Shown piece by piece: positions 8,961 through 17,866 of a DNA stretch of 64,000 nucleotides. This stretch comes from Archangium violaceum Cb vi76 (GTDB taxonomy: Bacteria > Myxococcota > Myxococcia > Myxococcales > Myxococcaceae). The stretch spans positions 1 to 64,000 of the forward strand of contig NZ_JPMI01000300.1 of assembly GCF_000733295.1 (NCBI RefSeq), in the 5' to 3' direction. Under the pieces are notes generated by a model, which was not told the DNA's origin, made no database searches, and was given only the letters and a program-made list of their open reading frames with translations. The translations under genes were made by a program, and so were the position numbers. Position 1 is the stretch's first letter, and every line of letters begins with the position of its first letter.

Positions 8961-11900
8961 CTAGAACGACAGCCGGGCGCTCAACCGGATGGATCGTGGC
9001 AACTGGTAGGCGATGGGCTGGCCGAAGTTCGCGTTGAGCGCTCGTGGATCGAGCGGCTCGCCGTCCGGGCCCCGCAGCTCCGTCAACTGCTCCCGCGTCC
9101 CGTTCGGGATGGGGCGTACGACCGAGAACGTATAGTTCTCGTCGTAGGCGATGGCCGCCTGGAAGTTGAAGAGGTTGAACACCTCCACGCCTGCCGAGGC
9201 GAGCAGGGTCTTCGATAGCCTGTAGGTGACCGCCAGGCGGGTGTCGATCCGGTGGAACCAGGGCAGCCGTCCGGCGGAGCCGCGGGGGAGGATATAGATT
9301 TGACCCGGGCCAAACACCTCGTCAGCCCCGAGATGGTTGTAGGGTGCCCCCGAGCTGCCGAAATACGAGAGGCCGAGCTGGAGGCCCAGGTCCGGACCGA
9401 AGATGAACTCCCGGGCGGCGAATACTCGAAGCTGGTGCGTGCGGTCCGCTGGCAGCGGGCCCTCGCGGTTGATGGACAGCGCGGGTGAATCGAAGTCGGT
9501 GTTGTTGTTCGGATTCAGCTCATTGCTCTCGGTACGGAACAGGCCCTCGTAGTTCCCTCGCAGGGAGGAGAGCGTATAGCTCGCCTGGAGCAGCCACTGC
9601 TCCGCGAAGGTCCTCTGGAGGAAGAGGGTTCCCGCGTCGTACGTCCGCGTGGCCTTCTCGAAGTCCTGTCCCAGGCCATATCCCGGATTGCCGATGAAGT
9701 ACGTCCTCGCTCCATCCCGGCTCATGCTCTCCACGATCCTGTTGAGGGAGCGCCGCGTATAGGAGATGCCGACCCGGAGGTGGGGGATGAGCTCGTACTC
9801 CCCACCGGCGATCCACTCGTCCGTGGACTGGGCCTGGATGTCCGGATCCACGAGGGGGCTGCTCCCTCCCTCCGCCCGCCACAGCCGGCTGGGGTCCAGG
9901 GGGGATGTCTCCACCTGGTAGGGCAGCCGTGCGCGATCCGCGGAGCACGCCTCCCGCGCCCCGGGTGCCAGGGGATCACAGACCTCCGCGCTCTTGCGCG
10001 AGAGCACCCTGGGCTCGATCGGGAAGGTGTTGTCGATGAGGTTCAGGGGGATGTTCTCGAAGTAGCGCGCGTAGCTGGCGAAGAGCCGGGAGCGGCCGGC
10101 GCGGGTCGGGTCCACGATGAGACCCAGCCGGGGTGACCACTGGTTGGCGAGCACCAGTTCGCGTTGATCCTGTCCCTGGAACCACTGGACGTCGTAGCGC
10201 AGGCCCAGGTTGAAGGTGACGAGGTCCAGCACGTTCCAGCTGTCCTGCACGAAGCCACCGAGTGTCCTGGATCTGGAGAGCGCCCGGTAGGAGTCGAGGA
10301 GGTTCACCTGGTCCGGGCCGAGCAGGCGTCCGTACTGGATGGCGTCCTCGAAGTAGTCTCCCTCCGCCGACTCGAACAGCTGGCTGCCGCCGCTCATCGC
10401 CCGGAGGTGATCGTAGCGCGTCCACTCCGCATCCAGGCCCGCCTTGAGCACATGCTGACCCGCGGCCTTCACCAGCAGGGTGCCGGTGAGTCTTCCCTGG
10501 TACCGGTCCAGTGTCCGCTCGTCCAGGAAGCCCGGGCCGCCGCTGATGTAGCCGAAGGCCGGGCAGAGCAGCGCCGCCTCCTCCGGCGTGGTGCCACAGA
10601 CGGAGGGCTCCGGCAGCGACTCGAAATCCAGGATCGAGTGCTCGTAGGGGAGGAATCGTTGCCAGCTGACCTGGGAGATGTCCGACAGGCCCTCCCTGCT
10701 GCCCGCTCGCGTGCCATCCGAGGCGCGGATGGCGCTCTCCTGGTGGTGCCAGCCCAGCGTGACGTCCAGGAGCAGGTGCTTGTTGAAGAACGAGGAGGCG
10801 GACTTGAGCCCCACGTCCAGGCTGTTCCTGAAGCGTTGGGTACTCAGGGCCTCGGGCATCCCCTGGATGACCGACACTTCCGGTGCGCCGTTGTCCGAGA
10901 GGAAGGAGAAGCGCCCCGGGCCGCCCGAGGAACCTGGAGTGCCCAGCACCGAGAACGTCACGGTGTGGTTCTGGCCCGCCAGGTACGTCAACTTCCCGAT
11001 GTACTGCAGGCCCCGCTGGTCCGCGAAGAAGGACTGCTGCGTCCCCTCGATGCGTCTCGTCCTCGTGGTGCCGTCCTCGTTCAGGATGGGCAGCCCGTTC
11101 TCGTCGAGCTCCCGCACGTTGAGGTTGCGCTCGAGCTGGTAGCGGGTGAACGAGGGCGCGATGCCCACGTAGAACCAGAGCTTGTCCCGGAGGAGGGGGC
11201 CACCCAGCTCGACGCCGAAGTCCCCCAGGTTCCACAGGGACTCCTGGCCGGAGATCGCCCCCACCTCCTGGCGGATCTCCCTGCCTCCGGTGGCGAGCGC
11301 CCCCGGTGTGTAGTTGCCGAACACGGAGCCGTGGAATTCGTTGGAGCCGGACTTCGTCACCACGTCGACCACGCCTCCGGTGGCACGGCCGTACTCGGGC
11401 AGGTAGCCGCCGGTGAGGACGTTCACCTCCTGGATGAACTCGATGCTCAGCGGTGTGCCATTGACCCCCGTGCTGGGATCGTTCACCGAGATGCCATCGA
11501 TGAGGTACTGGTTCTCGGGGGACGTGGCGCCGCTGATGGAAGTCCCGTAGGGATCCGTGGTCGCACCGGGCGCCAGCTCCGCCAGGGACTCGAAGGAGCG
11601 CGCCGCCCCGTTCTTTCCGCCCGGCGCGATGACGACGATGTCTCGCAGGAACTCCCCGCTGACGTTCACCCCGGTGCTGGTGGAGCCCACGTCGATGGTG
11701 GGGGCATGACCCACCACGAGGATCTCCTCGCTCAAGGCCGAGTCGGGGAGCAGCTCCACGTTCACGCGCACCGAGTAGCCCAGCCGCAGGGTGACATCGT
11801 CGCGCGAGAAGGGCCGGTAGGCCTCCTTGTCGAAGCGCAACGTGTACTGGCCGGAGGGGAGCTGGGAGATGCGGTACAGGCCGGCTTCGTCGGTGACAGC

Positions 11901-12095
11901 CACCTGCTCACCCTGGAGACGTGGGGAGCGGGCGGTCACCACCACGTCCGGGACGGGTTGTTTCGTCGTGGAGTCGATGACGGTGCCAAACAGCACCGAG
12001 CTCCCCTGGGCCGGGGCCATGCTTCCCAGAAGACAGGTGACCAGCGCCAGGCTCCAGGAGACCACGCTCCGGACAGCCTGATGGGAAACGCGCAT
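8961..12095 (-). CDS. TonB-dependent outer-membrane receptor with carboxypeptidase-like N-domain
   Basis: The ATG at 12095 follows GGGGGAGGAGCCC and begins a Sec signal (MRVSHQAVRSVVSWSLALV...APAQG), giving 1044 residues. Residues about 32-115 are a carboxypeptidase-regulatory-like beta sandwich (VLFGTVIDSTTKQPVPDVVV...GLYRISQLPSGQYTLRF). A plug domain follows (YLIDGISVNDP, FIQEVNVLTGGYLPEYGRATGG), then a large beta barrel ending in Phe (RLSARLSF), the usual outer-membrane assembly signal. Such proteins import large or scarce ligands with TonB energy; the substrate cannot be read from the sequence. No TonB box, ExbB/D or anti-sigma gene is nearby. It shares a 277-base divergent region with the SLOG/SLATT gene and is followed by lipoprotein genes. 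Confidence 0.92.
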   Translation of the reverse strand: MRVSHQAVRSVVSWSLALVTCLLGSMAPAQGSSVLFGTVIDSTTKQPVPDVVVTARSPRLQGEQVAVTDEAGLYRISQLPSGQYTLRFDKEAYRPFSRDDVTLRLGYSVRVNVELLPDSALSEEILVVGHAPTIDVGSTSTGVNVSGEFLRDIVVIAPGGKNGAARSFESLAELAPGATTDPYGTSISGATSPENQYLIDGISVNDPSTGVNGTPLSIEFIQEVNVLTGGYLPEYGRATGGVVDVVTKSGSNEFHGSVFGNYTPGALATGGREIRQEVGAISGQESLWNLGDFGVELGGPLLRDKLWFYVGIAPSFTRYQLERNLNVRELDENGLPILNEDGTTRTRRIEGTQQSFFADQRGLQYIGKLTYLAGQNHTVTFSVLGTPGSSGGPGRFSFLSDNGAPEVSVIQGMPEALSTQRFRNSLDVGLKSASSFFNKHLLLDVTLGWHHQESAIRASDGTRAGSREGLSDISQVSWQRFLPYEHSILDFESLPEPSVCGTTPEEAALLCPAFGYISGGPGFLDERTLDRYQGRLTGTLLVKAAGQHVLKAGLDAEWTRYDHLRAMSGGSQLFESAEGDYFEDAIQYGRLLGPDQVNLLDSYRALSRSRTLGGFVQDSWNVLDLVTFNLGLRYDVQWFQGQDQRELVLANQWSPRLGLIVDPTRAGRSRLFASYARYFENIPLNLIDNTFPIEPRVLSRKSAEVCDPLAPGAREACSADRARLPYQVETSPLDPSRLWRAEGGSSPLVDPDIQAQSTDEWIAGGEYELIPHLRVGISYTRRSLNRIVESMSRDGARTYFIGNPGYGLGQDFEKATRTYDAGTLFLQRTFAEQWLLQASYTLSSLRGNYEGLFRTESNELNPNNNTDFDSPALSINREGPLPADRTHQLRVFAAREFIFGPDLGLQLGLSYFGSSGAPYNHLGADEVFGPGQIYILPRGSAGRLPWFHRIDTRLAVTYRLSKTLLASAGVEVFNLFNFQAAIAYDENYTFSVVRPIPNGTREQLTELRGPDGEPLDPRALNANFGQPIAYQLPRSIRLSARLSF

Positions 12096-12372
12096 GGGCT
12101 CCTCCCCCCCCCTCGCGGAGCGGTTGATGGTAGTGGGTCTCCGTACCGTCATCCGGCCCCGGACATCCATCACCCTCACGGCAGACCCGGCGGTTGACTC
12201 TCCGACGCCCCCGGCCCGGTGGACGCCACGGGCCGATGGGGGCTCGGACGGACGGGTGGGGAGCCCAGGGGCGGGCGAGGCGCGAGGATGTCCCCAGCGG
12301 CACGTTCTAACTTGATGGATGCGCGGGGAGGTGATGGGCCTCGCTCAGCCCGCGCCTCCACGGAGGAGCCTC

Positions 12373-14187
12373 ATGGTGAGCTGGCGCGCTGTCCATCACC
12401 GGGGCCGTTCCGGGCGGGCCGAGCCACGGCGGCCAGGCCCCGAGGCTCCCCTGCCGCCCATCCAGACGGGTGCGCTTCACTTCGCGAATGGGCACCCGGC
12501 CCGGCGGGTGACGGTGCCTCCCGACGCGGACGCCGCGGGTGTGTTGCGGGCGCTCGGCATCCAGCGCCCCCATGCACTGCTGCTGCTCCTCGGCGGCGCG
12601 GACGAGCTGGACGCGGCCCTCGGCGCGCGCGTGGAGCGACTCTTCAACCGGGGGCTCGTCCCCGTCTCCACCGAGGGGGGGGCCCTCCTCCTCGATAGGG
12701 GAACGCGTCAGGGGCTCATGGGCTTCATCGGGCGGGGGCTCGCCGAGCGCGGCCATTCCTGTCCTCTCGTGGGGGTGGCTCCCGAGGGATGCGTGCTCCT
12801 TCCGGGTGGCTCCACCGGCGGACAAGCGCCCCCTCGCGCTGAGCTCGAGCCCCACCACTCCCACTTCGTGCTGGTTCACGGCGATGCCTGGGGCGCTGAA
12901 ACGGACATGCTGTTCCGCCTCGCCTCGACGCTCGCGGGCGAGGTGCCCGTGCTCGTCGTCCTCGTGAACGGCGGAAGCACCGCGAAGGAGGAGGTGCTCC
13001 GGTCCGTGCGGCGCCACTGGCCCATCGTCGTCATCCAGGGGAGCGGGCGGCTGGCGGACGAGATCGCCACGGCCCTCCAGGCGCCTCGGCTCTCCACGGA
13101 GGACCCCCTGCTGGCGGAGATTGTCGGCGAGGGCCGCCTCACGCTGTTTCCCCTGGAAGGGGCCGCTGACGCCTTCGGCCACCTGCTGCGGCGCCACCTC
13201 GGGGAGCAGACGGTGCTCTCGTTGGGGTGGCAGCGTTTCGCGAGCCATGACACCAATGCCGCGCGTGCGCAGCGCACCTTCCGCAGGCTCCAGCTCTGGG
13301 TGCTGGTGCTGGGGGTCTCGAGCACCGCGGCCGTCCTGTTGAAGACGCAGCTCGTGACGTCCGGTACAGGGACGCCGTTCCTCGCGCGGTTGCTCCAGTC
13401 CGCCATCCTCGTGATGGCCGCGAGCATGACCATCCTCGTTACCGCGACGAGCCGATTCAGGGCGGGGAGCAAGTGGATCCACCTGCGCGCCAATGCCGAG
13501 GCCATCAAGCGCGAGCTCTACTTCTACCGCTGCCAGACATGTCCTCACGTCGCGCGGCCTCCAGGCCCTCATGCGCGGGAGCTCGTGCACAAGCTGGAGG
13601 TTCTCAGCCACCCGTCCACGAGCGAGGAGCCCTTCTTCACTCCGCTCCGCTCCTACAAGGGGCCGCTGCCTCCTCCGGGGGGCGTGGCGCCAGGGGACGA
13701 TGGTTTCAGCCCGTTGACGCCGGCACGCTATCTCCAACTGCGGCTGGATGATCAACTCGCCTACTACCACCACCGCATCGATGCGCTCGACCGGCAGTGG
13801 GTGGCGCTGCAGTGGGCCGTCACCATCCTGGGCGGTATCGGGACGGTGCTGGCCGCCCTCGAGCTGGCGCTGTGGGTGGCCCTGACGACGTCCTTCGTGA
13901 TGGCGCTCACCACCTACGTGGGCTCCCAGCAGACCGAAGCCAGGCTCACCCGATATCAGCGGGCCGCCACCACTCTGGAGAACATCAAGGCCTGGTGGAG
14001 TGCGCTCTCCCCGTCGGCTCAGTGCGGCTACCGCGAATTCGACACCCTCGTCGAGGAGACGGAGCGAGTCATCCAGGGCGAGGTGCATGGCTGGGTGCAG
14101 GACATGAAGGAGGTCCTCCTGCGGCTCGATGCCAGGCACGAGCGTGACCCCGAGAAGGCACCCACTCCGTCCGCTCCCATGCATTGA
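12373..14187 (+). CDS. TRPM-like SLOG domain fused to two SLATT membrane modules
   Basis: The ATG at 12373 is preferred because GGAGGAGCC lies just upstream; in-frame ATGs at 12319 and 12334 are less well placed. The 604-residue protein has an N-terminal Rossmann-like SLOG region (about 50-240) with LLLLLGGADEL, TEGGALLLDRG, PLVGVAPEG, HGDAWGAETD and PIVVIQGSGRLADEI, resembling the LSDAT/TRPM2-type ligand-binding domain. Two SLATT/DUF4231-like modules follow, each a pair of hydrophobic helices with a charged helix (RLQLWVLVLGV... near 310 and WVALQWAVTILGG near 490). Comparative genomics links SLOG and SLATT proteins to nucleotide-signal sensing and pore formation in biological conflict; that role is inferred here. 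The gene converges on the MFS gene with a 25-base gap. Confidence 0.75.
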   Translation: MVSWRAVHHRGRSGRAEPRRPGPEAPLPPIQTGALHFANGHPARRVTVPPDADAAGVLRALGIQRPHALLLLLGGADELDAALGARVERLFNRGLVPVSTEGGALLLDRGTRQGLMGFIGRGLAERGHSCPLVGVAPEGCVLLPGGSTGGQAPPRAELEPHHSHFVLVHGDAWGAETDMLFRLASTLAGEVPVLVVLVNGGSTAKEEVLRSVRRHWPIVVIQGSGRLADEIATALQAPRLSTEDPLLAEIVGEGRLTLFPLEGAADAFGHLLRRHLGEQTVLSLGWQRFASHDTNAARAQRTFRRLQLWVLVLGVSSTAAVLLKTQLVTSGTGTPFLARLLQSAILVMAASMTILVTATSRFRAGSKWIHLRANAEAIKRELYFYRCQTCPHVARPPGPHARELVHKLEVLSHPSTSEEPFFTPLRSYKGPLPPPGGVAPGDDGFSPLTPARYLQLRLDDQLAYYHHRIDALDRQWVALQWAVTILGGIGTVLAALELALWVALTTSFVMALTTYVGSQQTEARLTRYQRAATTLENIKAWWSALSPSAQCGYREFDTLVEETERVIQGEVHGWVQDMKEVLLRLDARHERDPEKAPTPSAPMH

Positions 14188-14212
14188 CGGGGGGCGGGAC
14201 GGCCCCGCTGAC

Positions 14213-15412
14213 TCAGCCGCGCTGTCTTCCCAGTCCCTCCCGCTTCAGCAGGGCCCCGAGCAGGGTCGCTCCGAGTGCGATGAGTGCTCCCGCGGTGAAG
14301 GGGGCGCTGGCACCGAGGGACTTGTACAGCGCGCCGCTGGCCACCGGGCCCAACGTGCGAGCGAGACCTCCCGAGGATTGTGCCAGCCCGAGGGTCAGGC
14401 CCAGCAGCGAGGGATTGGCGGCCTGGGAGGCCAGACTTCCCAGGAGGGGCTGGATGAGGCCGAGCCCCGTGCCGAGCAGGAAGACGGAGGCGATCAAGGC
14501 GAGGGGCTGGGCCGCGACGCTCACGCCCAGCATGCCGGCGCAGAGCACCAGGGTGCCGAGCATGAGCAGGCGTACCTCGCCCACGGCCTTGGACAGCGGG
14601 CCGATGAGGCCCCCCTGGATGACGAGCCCCAGCCCCCCCACCAGGGCGAAGACGTACCCCACCTCCTTCGCGCCCCAGCCGAGCCGCTCCTGGGCGAGCA
14701 GGGCGAAGGCCACCTGGAGTGTCGTCATGGAGAGGAAGACGAAGAAGTAGAGCAGCAGCATGATCCTCAGCGCGCGCTGCCGGGGCGAGCTGTGGAACAC
14801 GCTCAGCCGCGAGGGGGGCTTCGCCGCGGTGGCGCGGTTCGGATGGGTCTCGGGCATGGCCAGGAGCACGCCGATCGCGCCGAGCAGGGCGAGCGCTCCC
14901 GCCGCCAGCGGGGGGAACCACGCTCCCCACTGGGAGAGCTGTCCGCCGATCATGGGGCCCAGGACGAGCCCCAGGCCGATGCCGGCCCCGAGCCGGCCCA
15001 TCGCCTGGGCACGGTTCTCGGACGGGGTGACGTCCGCGAGCACGGCCTGGCACGCCGAGATGTTGCCCGAGGTGGCACCCGCGAGGATGCGCGAGACGAA
15101 GAGGAGCGGCAGCAGGTGGTGGTAGCTGGCCAGCGAGAAGAGGCCCATGGCCACCGCGTTGGCCGCGAGGCTCACCAGGATGATGGGCCGGCGGCCGTAG
15201 CGATCCGAGAACCGCCCGAGGAGCGGGGTGGCGAGCAGCTGCGTGAAGGAGAAGCTGCCGAGCAGCACGCCGACGGTGAGCTCCGAGCCTCCCATCGACT
15301 GGACGTAGAAGGGCAGGAGCGGGATGACGATGCCGAAGCCCACCAGATCGAGGAATACCGTCATGAAGACGAGCACTTCGATCCGGCGGTGCGGCCAGGG
15401 GGCTGGGGCCAT
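14213..15412 (-). CDS. MFS drug/metabolite exporter (TetA/DHA1-like)
   Basis: The 399-residue, 12-helix protein has the normal length of the 12-TM drug:H+ antiporter group. Motif A is visible after helix 2 (GRFSDRYGRRPI near 67-78), helix 1 carries DLVGFGIVIPLLPFY, and a motif C-like Gly-rich stretch (GAGIGLGLVLGPMIGG) lies in helix 5. It should export a small molecule by proton exchange; the substrate is unknown. Its start is only 33 bases from the divergent lipoprotein gene, so the two share a very short control region. Confidence 0.88.
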   Translation of the reverse strand: MAPAPWPHRRIEVLVFMTVFLDLVGFGIVIPLLPFYVQSMGGSELTVGVLLGSFSFTQLLATPLLGRFSDRYGRRPIILVSLAANAVAMGLFSLASYHHLLPLLFVSRILAGATSGNISACQAVLADVTPSENRAQAMGRLGAGIGLGLVLGPMIGGQLSQWGAWFPPLAAGALALLGAIGVLLAMPETHPNRATAAKPPSRLSVFHSSPRQRALRIMLLLYFFVFLSMTTLQVAFALLAQERLGWGAKEVGYVFALVGGLGLVIQGGLIGPLSKAVGEVRLLMLGTLVLCAGMLGVSVAAQPLALIASVFLLGTGLGLIQPLLGSLASQAANPSLLGLTLGLAQSSGGLARTLGPVASGALYKSLGASAPFTAGALIALGATLLGALLKREGLGRQRG

Positions 15413-15445
15413 GCCCGCACTCTATTTCATGGCACCGTTGAGGGC

Positions 15446-16045
15446 ATGATGGAGGACATGATGAAGGGCATGATGAAGGGCATGATTCGCACGATGTCGT
15501 TGCTGTGGGTGTCCCTCGCGCTCGCCGCCTGCGCCCGCTCCACCGCGTCCCAGCGCGTGGACGGGGATAGCCTGGCCCTGGCCTTCAAGCCCTCCGTGAC
15601 GGTGCTGCTCGAGCACCGCGACGAGCTGGCCCTCACCGCCGAGCAGGTGGACCGCTTCGAGAAGTTGGAGTTCACCCTCCACGAGAAGAACATCGGGCTC
15701 CAGCACCAGCTGGAGACGCTGCGGGCCCAGAGCAAGAAGGACAACCGGCCCTGGCACGGGGGCTACATGGGCGGCGGGACGCATGACGCCCACGGAGGAA
15801 AGGGCAGCAGCTCGGGGCCGCCGGACGCCGAGCAGGCGCGTCTCGCCCGGCGCGATCGGCTGGAGCGCATCGGCTCCATGCTGCGCGAGATGCAGGACAA
15901 CGACACGCTGTCCTACATGGAGGCGGAGAAGGGGCTGAGCGATGCGCAGAAGCCCCGCGCGCGCGAGCTCTTCACCCAGGAGCGCGAGAAGCTGCTCAAG
16001 GAGCTCGAGGCCCTCCACTTCCAGCTGCGCAAGGGCGACTACTGA
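15446..16045 (+). CDS. Spy/CpxP-like periplasmic lipoprotein
   Basis: Up to 199 residues. A lipoprotein signal (MSLLWVSLALAAC) precedes a helical, charged mature region with an LTxxQ-like start (LALTAEQVDRFEKLE), a His/Gly-rich loop (HGGYMGGGTHDAHGG) and another long helix. This layout matches Spy/CpxP-type stress chaperones and metal-resistance proteins, and the His-rich loop could bind metal; both are inference. The true start is ambiguous: 15446, 15449, 15458, 15461, 15470, 15473, 15482 and 15494 are all in-frame ATGs inside a short tandem repeat. The gene ends 13 bases before the converging hemocyanin-like gene. Confidence 0.7.
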   Translation: MMEDMMKGMMKGMIRTMSLLWVSLALAACARSTASQRVDGDSLALAFKPSVTVLLEHRDELALTAEQVDRFEKLEFTLHEKNIGLQHQLETLRAQSKKDNRPWHGGYMGGGTHDAHGGKGSSSGPPDAEQARLARRDRLERIGSMLREMQDNDTLSYMEAEKGLSDAQKPRARELFTQEREKLLKELEALHFQLRKGDY

Positions 16046-16058
16046 CGCCGCCCGTGCC

Positions 16059-17792
16059 TCAGGGCGTGACGTGGTGGATCCAGATGTTCCGCGTCGCGAG
16101 GTGGGACTGCGTGAGCATGTCCGCGATGCGCTGCCCCGGGGGCACGGGCCGGTGGAACGGGTCGCCCGGTTCCCGCTCCTCGTTCCAGGGCGTGAGCATC
16201 ACCATGAAGCGGAAGAGCATGCCCTCGCGCCGGCCGCGCGGCAGCAGCAGGTTCGCGGGCCAGCCGCGCTCGTGCACCACGGACGCGAGGCTCGCCGGCC
16301 GGAAGATGACCGCCTGCTCCGAGGGCCGCAGCGTGTGGTCGAACCGGTCCATCTCCATCCACATGCGGCGATCCTCGGCGAACGCATCCGCCGCCAGGTA
16401 GATGCGCACCGTCACCTTCTGCTCGTGCGGCAGCAGGTTCTCCACCCGGAAGAAGGAGTGGAAGGGCTCGTGGGACAGGTGCTGCTTCACCACCTCCCGC
16501 CCGTCCGGCAGGCGCACCACCTGTTGCGCCATGAAGGTGTTCAGCGCGTGCGTGCTCGCGCGGAAGGAGGGGGGAGGGCTGGTCCAGTACTCTCCCCCGA
16601 AGGTGGCCTCGCCCCACCGCTGGCCGTCGAAGTCCGGGGACGTCCCGCCGGGGATGTCCTTGACGAAGCACAGGAGGATGTCCGGGCTCTGGTGGGCCGG
16701 GTAGATGCCCTCGCCGAGCCACTTGCGCACCAGCACCTGGGGGCCGTGGGAGACGTCGTACGGCGGCAGGTGCGTGCTCCGCCAGGCGTCGAGGATGTCG
16801 TCCACGTGGCGGTGCCAGCGGTAGAAGAGCGGATCCCTCGCCGCGGTGGCCGGGGAGGTGAGCACTCCGGGCAGGCCCGTCTTGTTCTGGGGCGACGTCA
16901 GGCAGCCGAGCAGCACGTGGCCCAGGTGGTGGTGCGCGCCGTAGGGGCCGAGCGGGTCCGCCCAGGCCTCGCCATCCACCGAGCCCGGGTTGGACTCGGC
17001 CGTGTCGGCCAGTTGCTCCAGGTGCTCGATGACCACGGGCGACTCGTCCCGCCACAACAGCCCCGAGGAGGCCGCGGTGAAGAGGCGGTCGCGGCGCATG
17101 GCGTGGTCGGTGACACCGTAGCCGGGCAGGTCTCTCGGGCTCAGGCCGGGAGGCCGGGGCGCGAAGCCGGGCAGCCCCGCGTCATAGCCCTCGTTGATGG
17201 GGGAGGCGTAGTCCCCCAGGGGCACGGTGCGCGGCATGCCGAACCCCAGCCGCTCCGTGTCGTAGCGGGCCAGCAACTGCTGGCGCAGGCACGCCAGCAG
17301 CTCCGCCCGTCCCTCCGGGCGCAGGCGGCGCTCGGGGTTCGCGGGGTCCGGGTGGCCCGCCGCCGGGTACAGCACGGGCCACGCGTCCACGTGCTCGTTG
17401 AGCCCACTGTCCTCGCGGAAGTAGTCCAGCCACATCTCCGCGCCGGGCGTGCCGGGGTTGCCCTTCCGGGGAATCTCGGGGCGCCCCGAGGGCAGCACCT
17501 GGTGGGGGGCGCGCTCCCTCAGGGGCGGCACGGACAGCCGGCGGCCCTCGGGGTGGTGGGCGATGAAGACGCGCAGCGCGTACTTCGCCCACTCGGGGTC
17601 CCCAGCCAGGGCCTGCCGCTCGGCCTCGTCCAGCACCGCACCCAGTCCCTCGTCGCCCGGCCGCGTGTTGGCCAGCTCCATGAAACGGGCCGCCAGGGAC
17701 AGCGCGAGCTGGAGGTGGGACGGCAGGAAGGGGAGGAACCGATTCTGGAAGGAGGGAGGCCCGAACGGCGAGGGCTCCCGCCGGGCCGTCAT
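16059..17792 (-). CDS. Hemocyanin/prophenoloxidase-family protein lacking CuA ligands
   Basis: The 577-residue product matches the type-3-copper domain of arthropod hemocyanins and prophenoloxidases in order: FREDSGLNEH-x-x-x-W (126-138), QQLLARYDTERL (171-182), YG-x-HHHLGHVLLG (284-296), RDPLFYRWHRHVDDI (319-333), and a C-terminal hemocyanin-like domain (VRIYLAAD, MEMDRF, GWPANLLLPRG). CuB ligands are intact at H288, H292 and H327. By remembered alignment the three CuA histidines are V135, P139 and R170. The protein is cytoplasmic by appearance, with no signal peptide. ATG 17792 is used, but a GTG at 17870 overlapping the yebC stop (GTGA) would add 26 residues and imply translational coupling. 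Without CuA, ordinary phenoloxidase chemistry is doubtful. Confidence 0.85.
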   Translation of the reverse strand: MTARREPSPFGPPSFQNRFLPFLPSHLQLALSLAARFMELANTRPGDEGLGAVLDEAERQALAGDPEWAKYALRVFIAHHPEGRRLSVPPLRERAPHQVLPSGRPEIPRKGNPGTPGAEMWLDYFREDSGLNEHVDAWPVLYPAAGHPDPANPERRLRPEGRAELLACLRQQLLARYDTERLGFGMPRTVPLGDYASPINEGYDAGLPGFAPRPPGLSPRDLPGYGVTDHAMRRDRLFTAASSGLLWRDESPVVIEHLEQLADTAESNPGSVDGEAWADPLGPYGAHHHLGHVLLGCLTSPQNKTGLPGVLTSPATAARDPLFYRWHRHVDDILDAWRSTHLPPYDVSHGPQVLVRKWLGEGIYPAHQSPDILLCFVKDIPGGTSPDFDGQRWGEATFGGEYWTSPPPSFRASTHALNTFMAQQVVRLPDGREVVKQHLSHEPFHSFFRVENLLPHEQKVTVRIYLAADAFAEDRRMWMEMDRFDHTLRPSEQAVIFRPASLASVVHERGWPANLLLPRGRREGMLFRFMVMLTPWNEEREPGDPFHRPVPPGQRIADMLTQSHLATRNIWIHHVTP

Positions 17793-17866
17793 CGGCAGCG
17801 GGGTGGGGGAGGACTCCCGGCTCAGCAGTGCCCGGGCCCGCTCCTGTGGCTCCACCGGCGCGGGGC

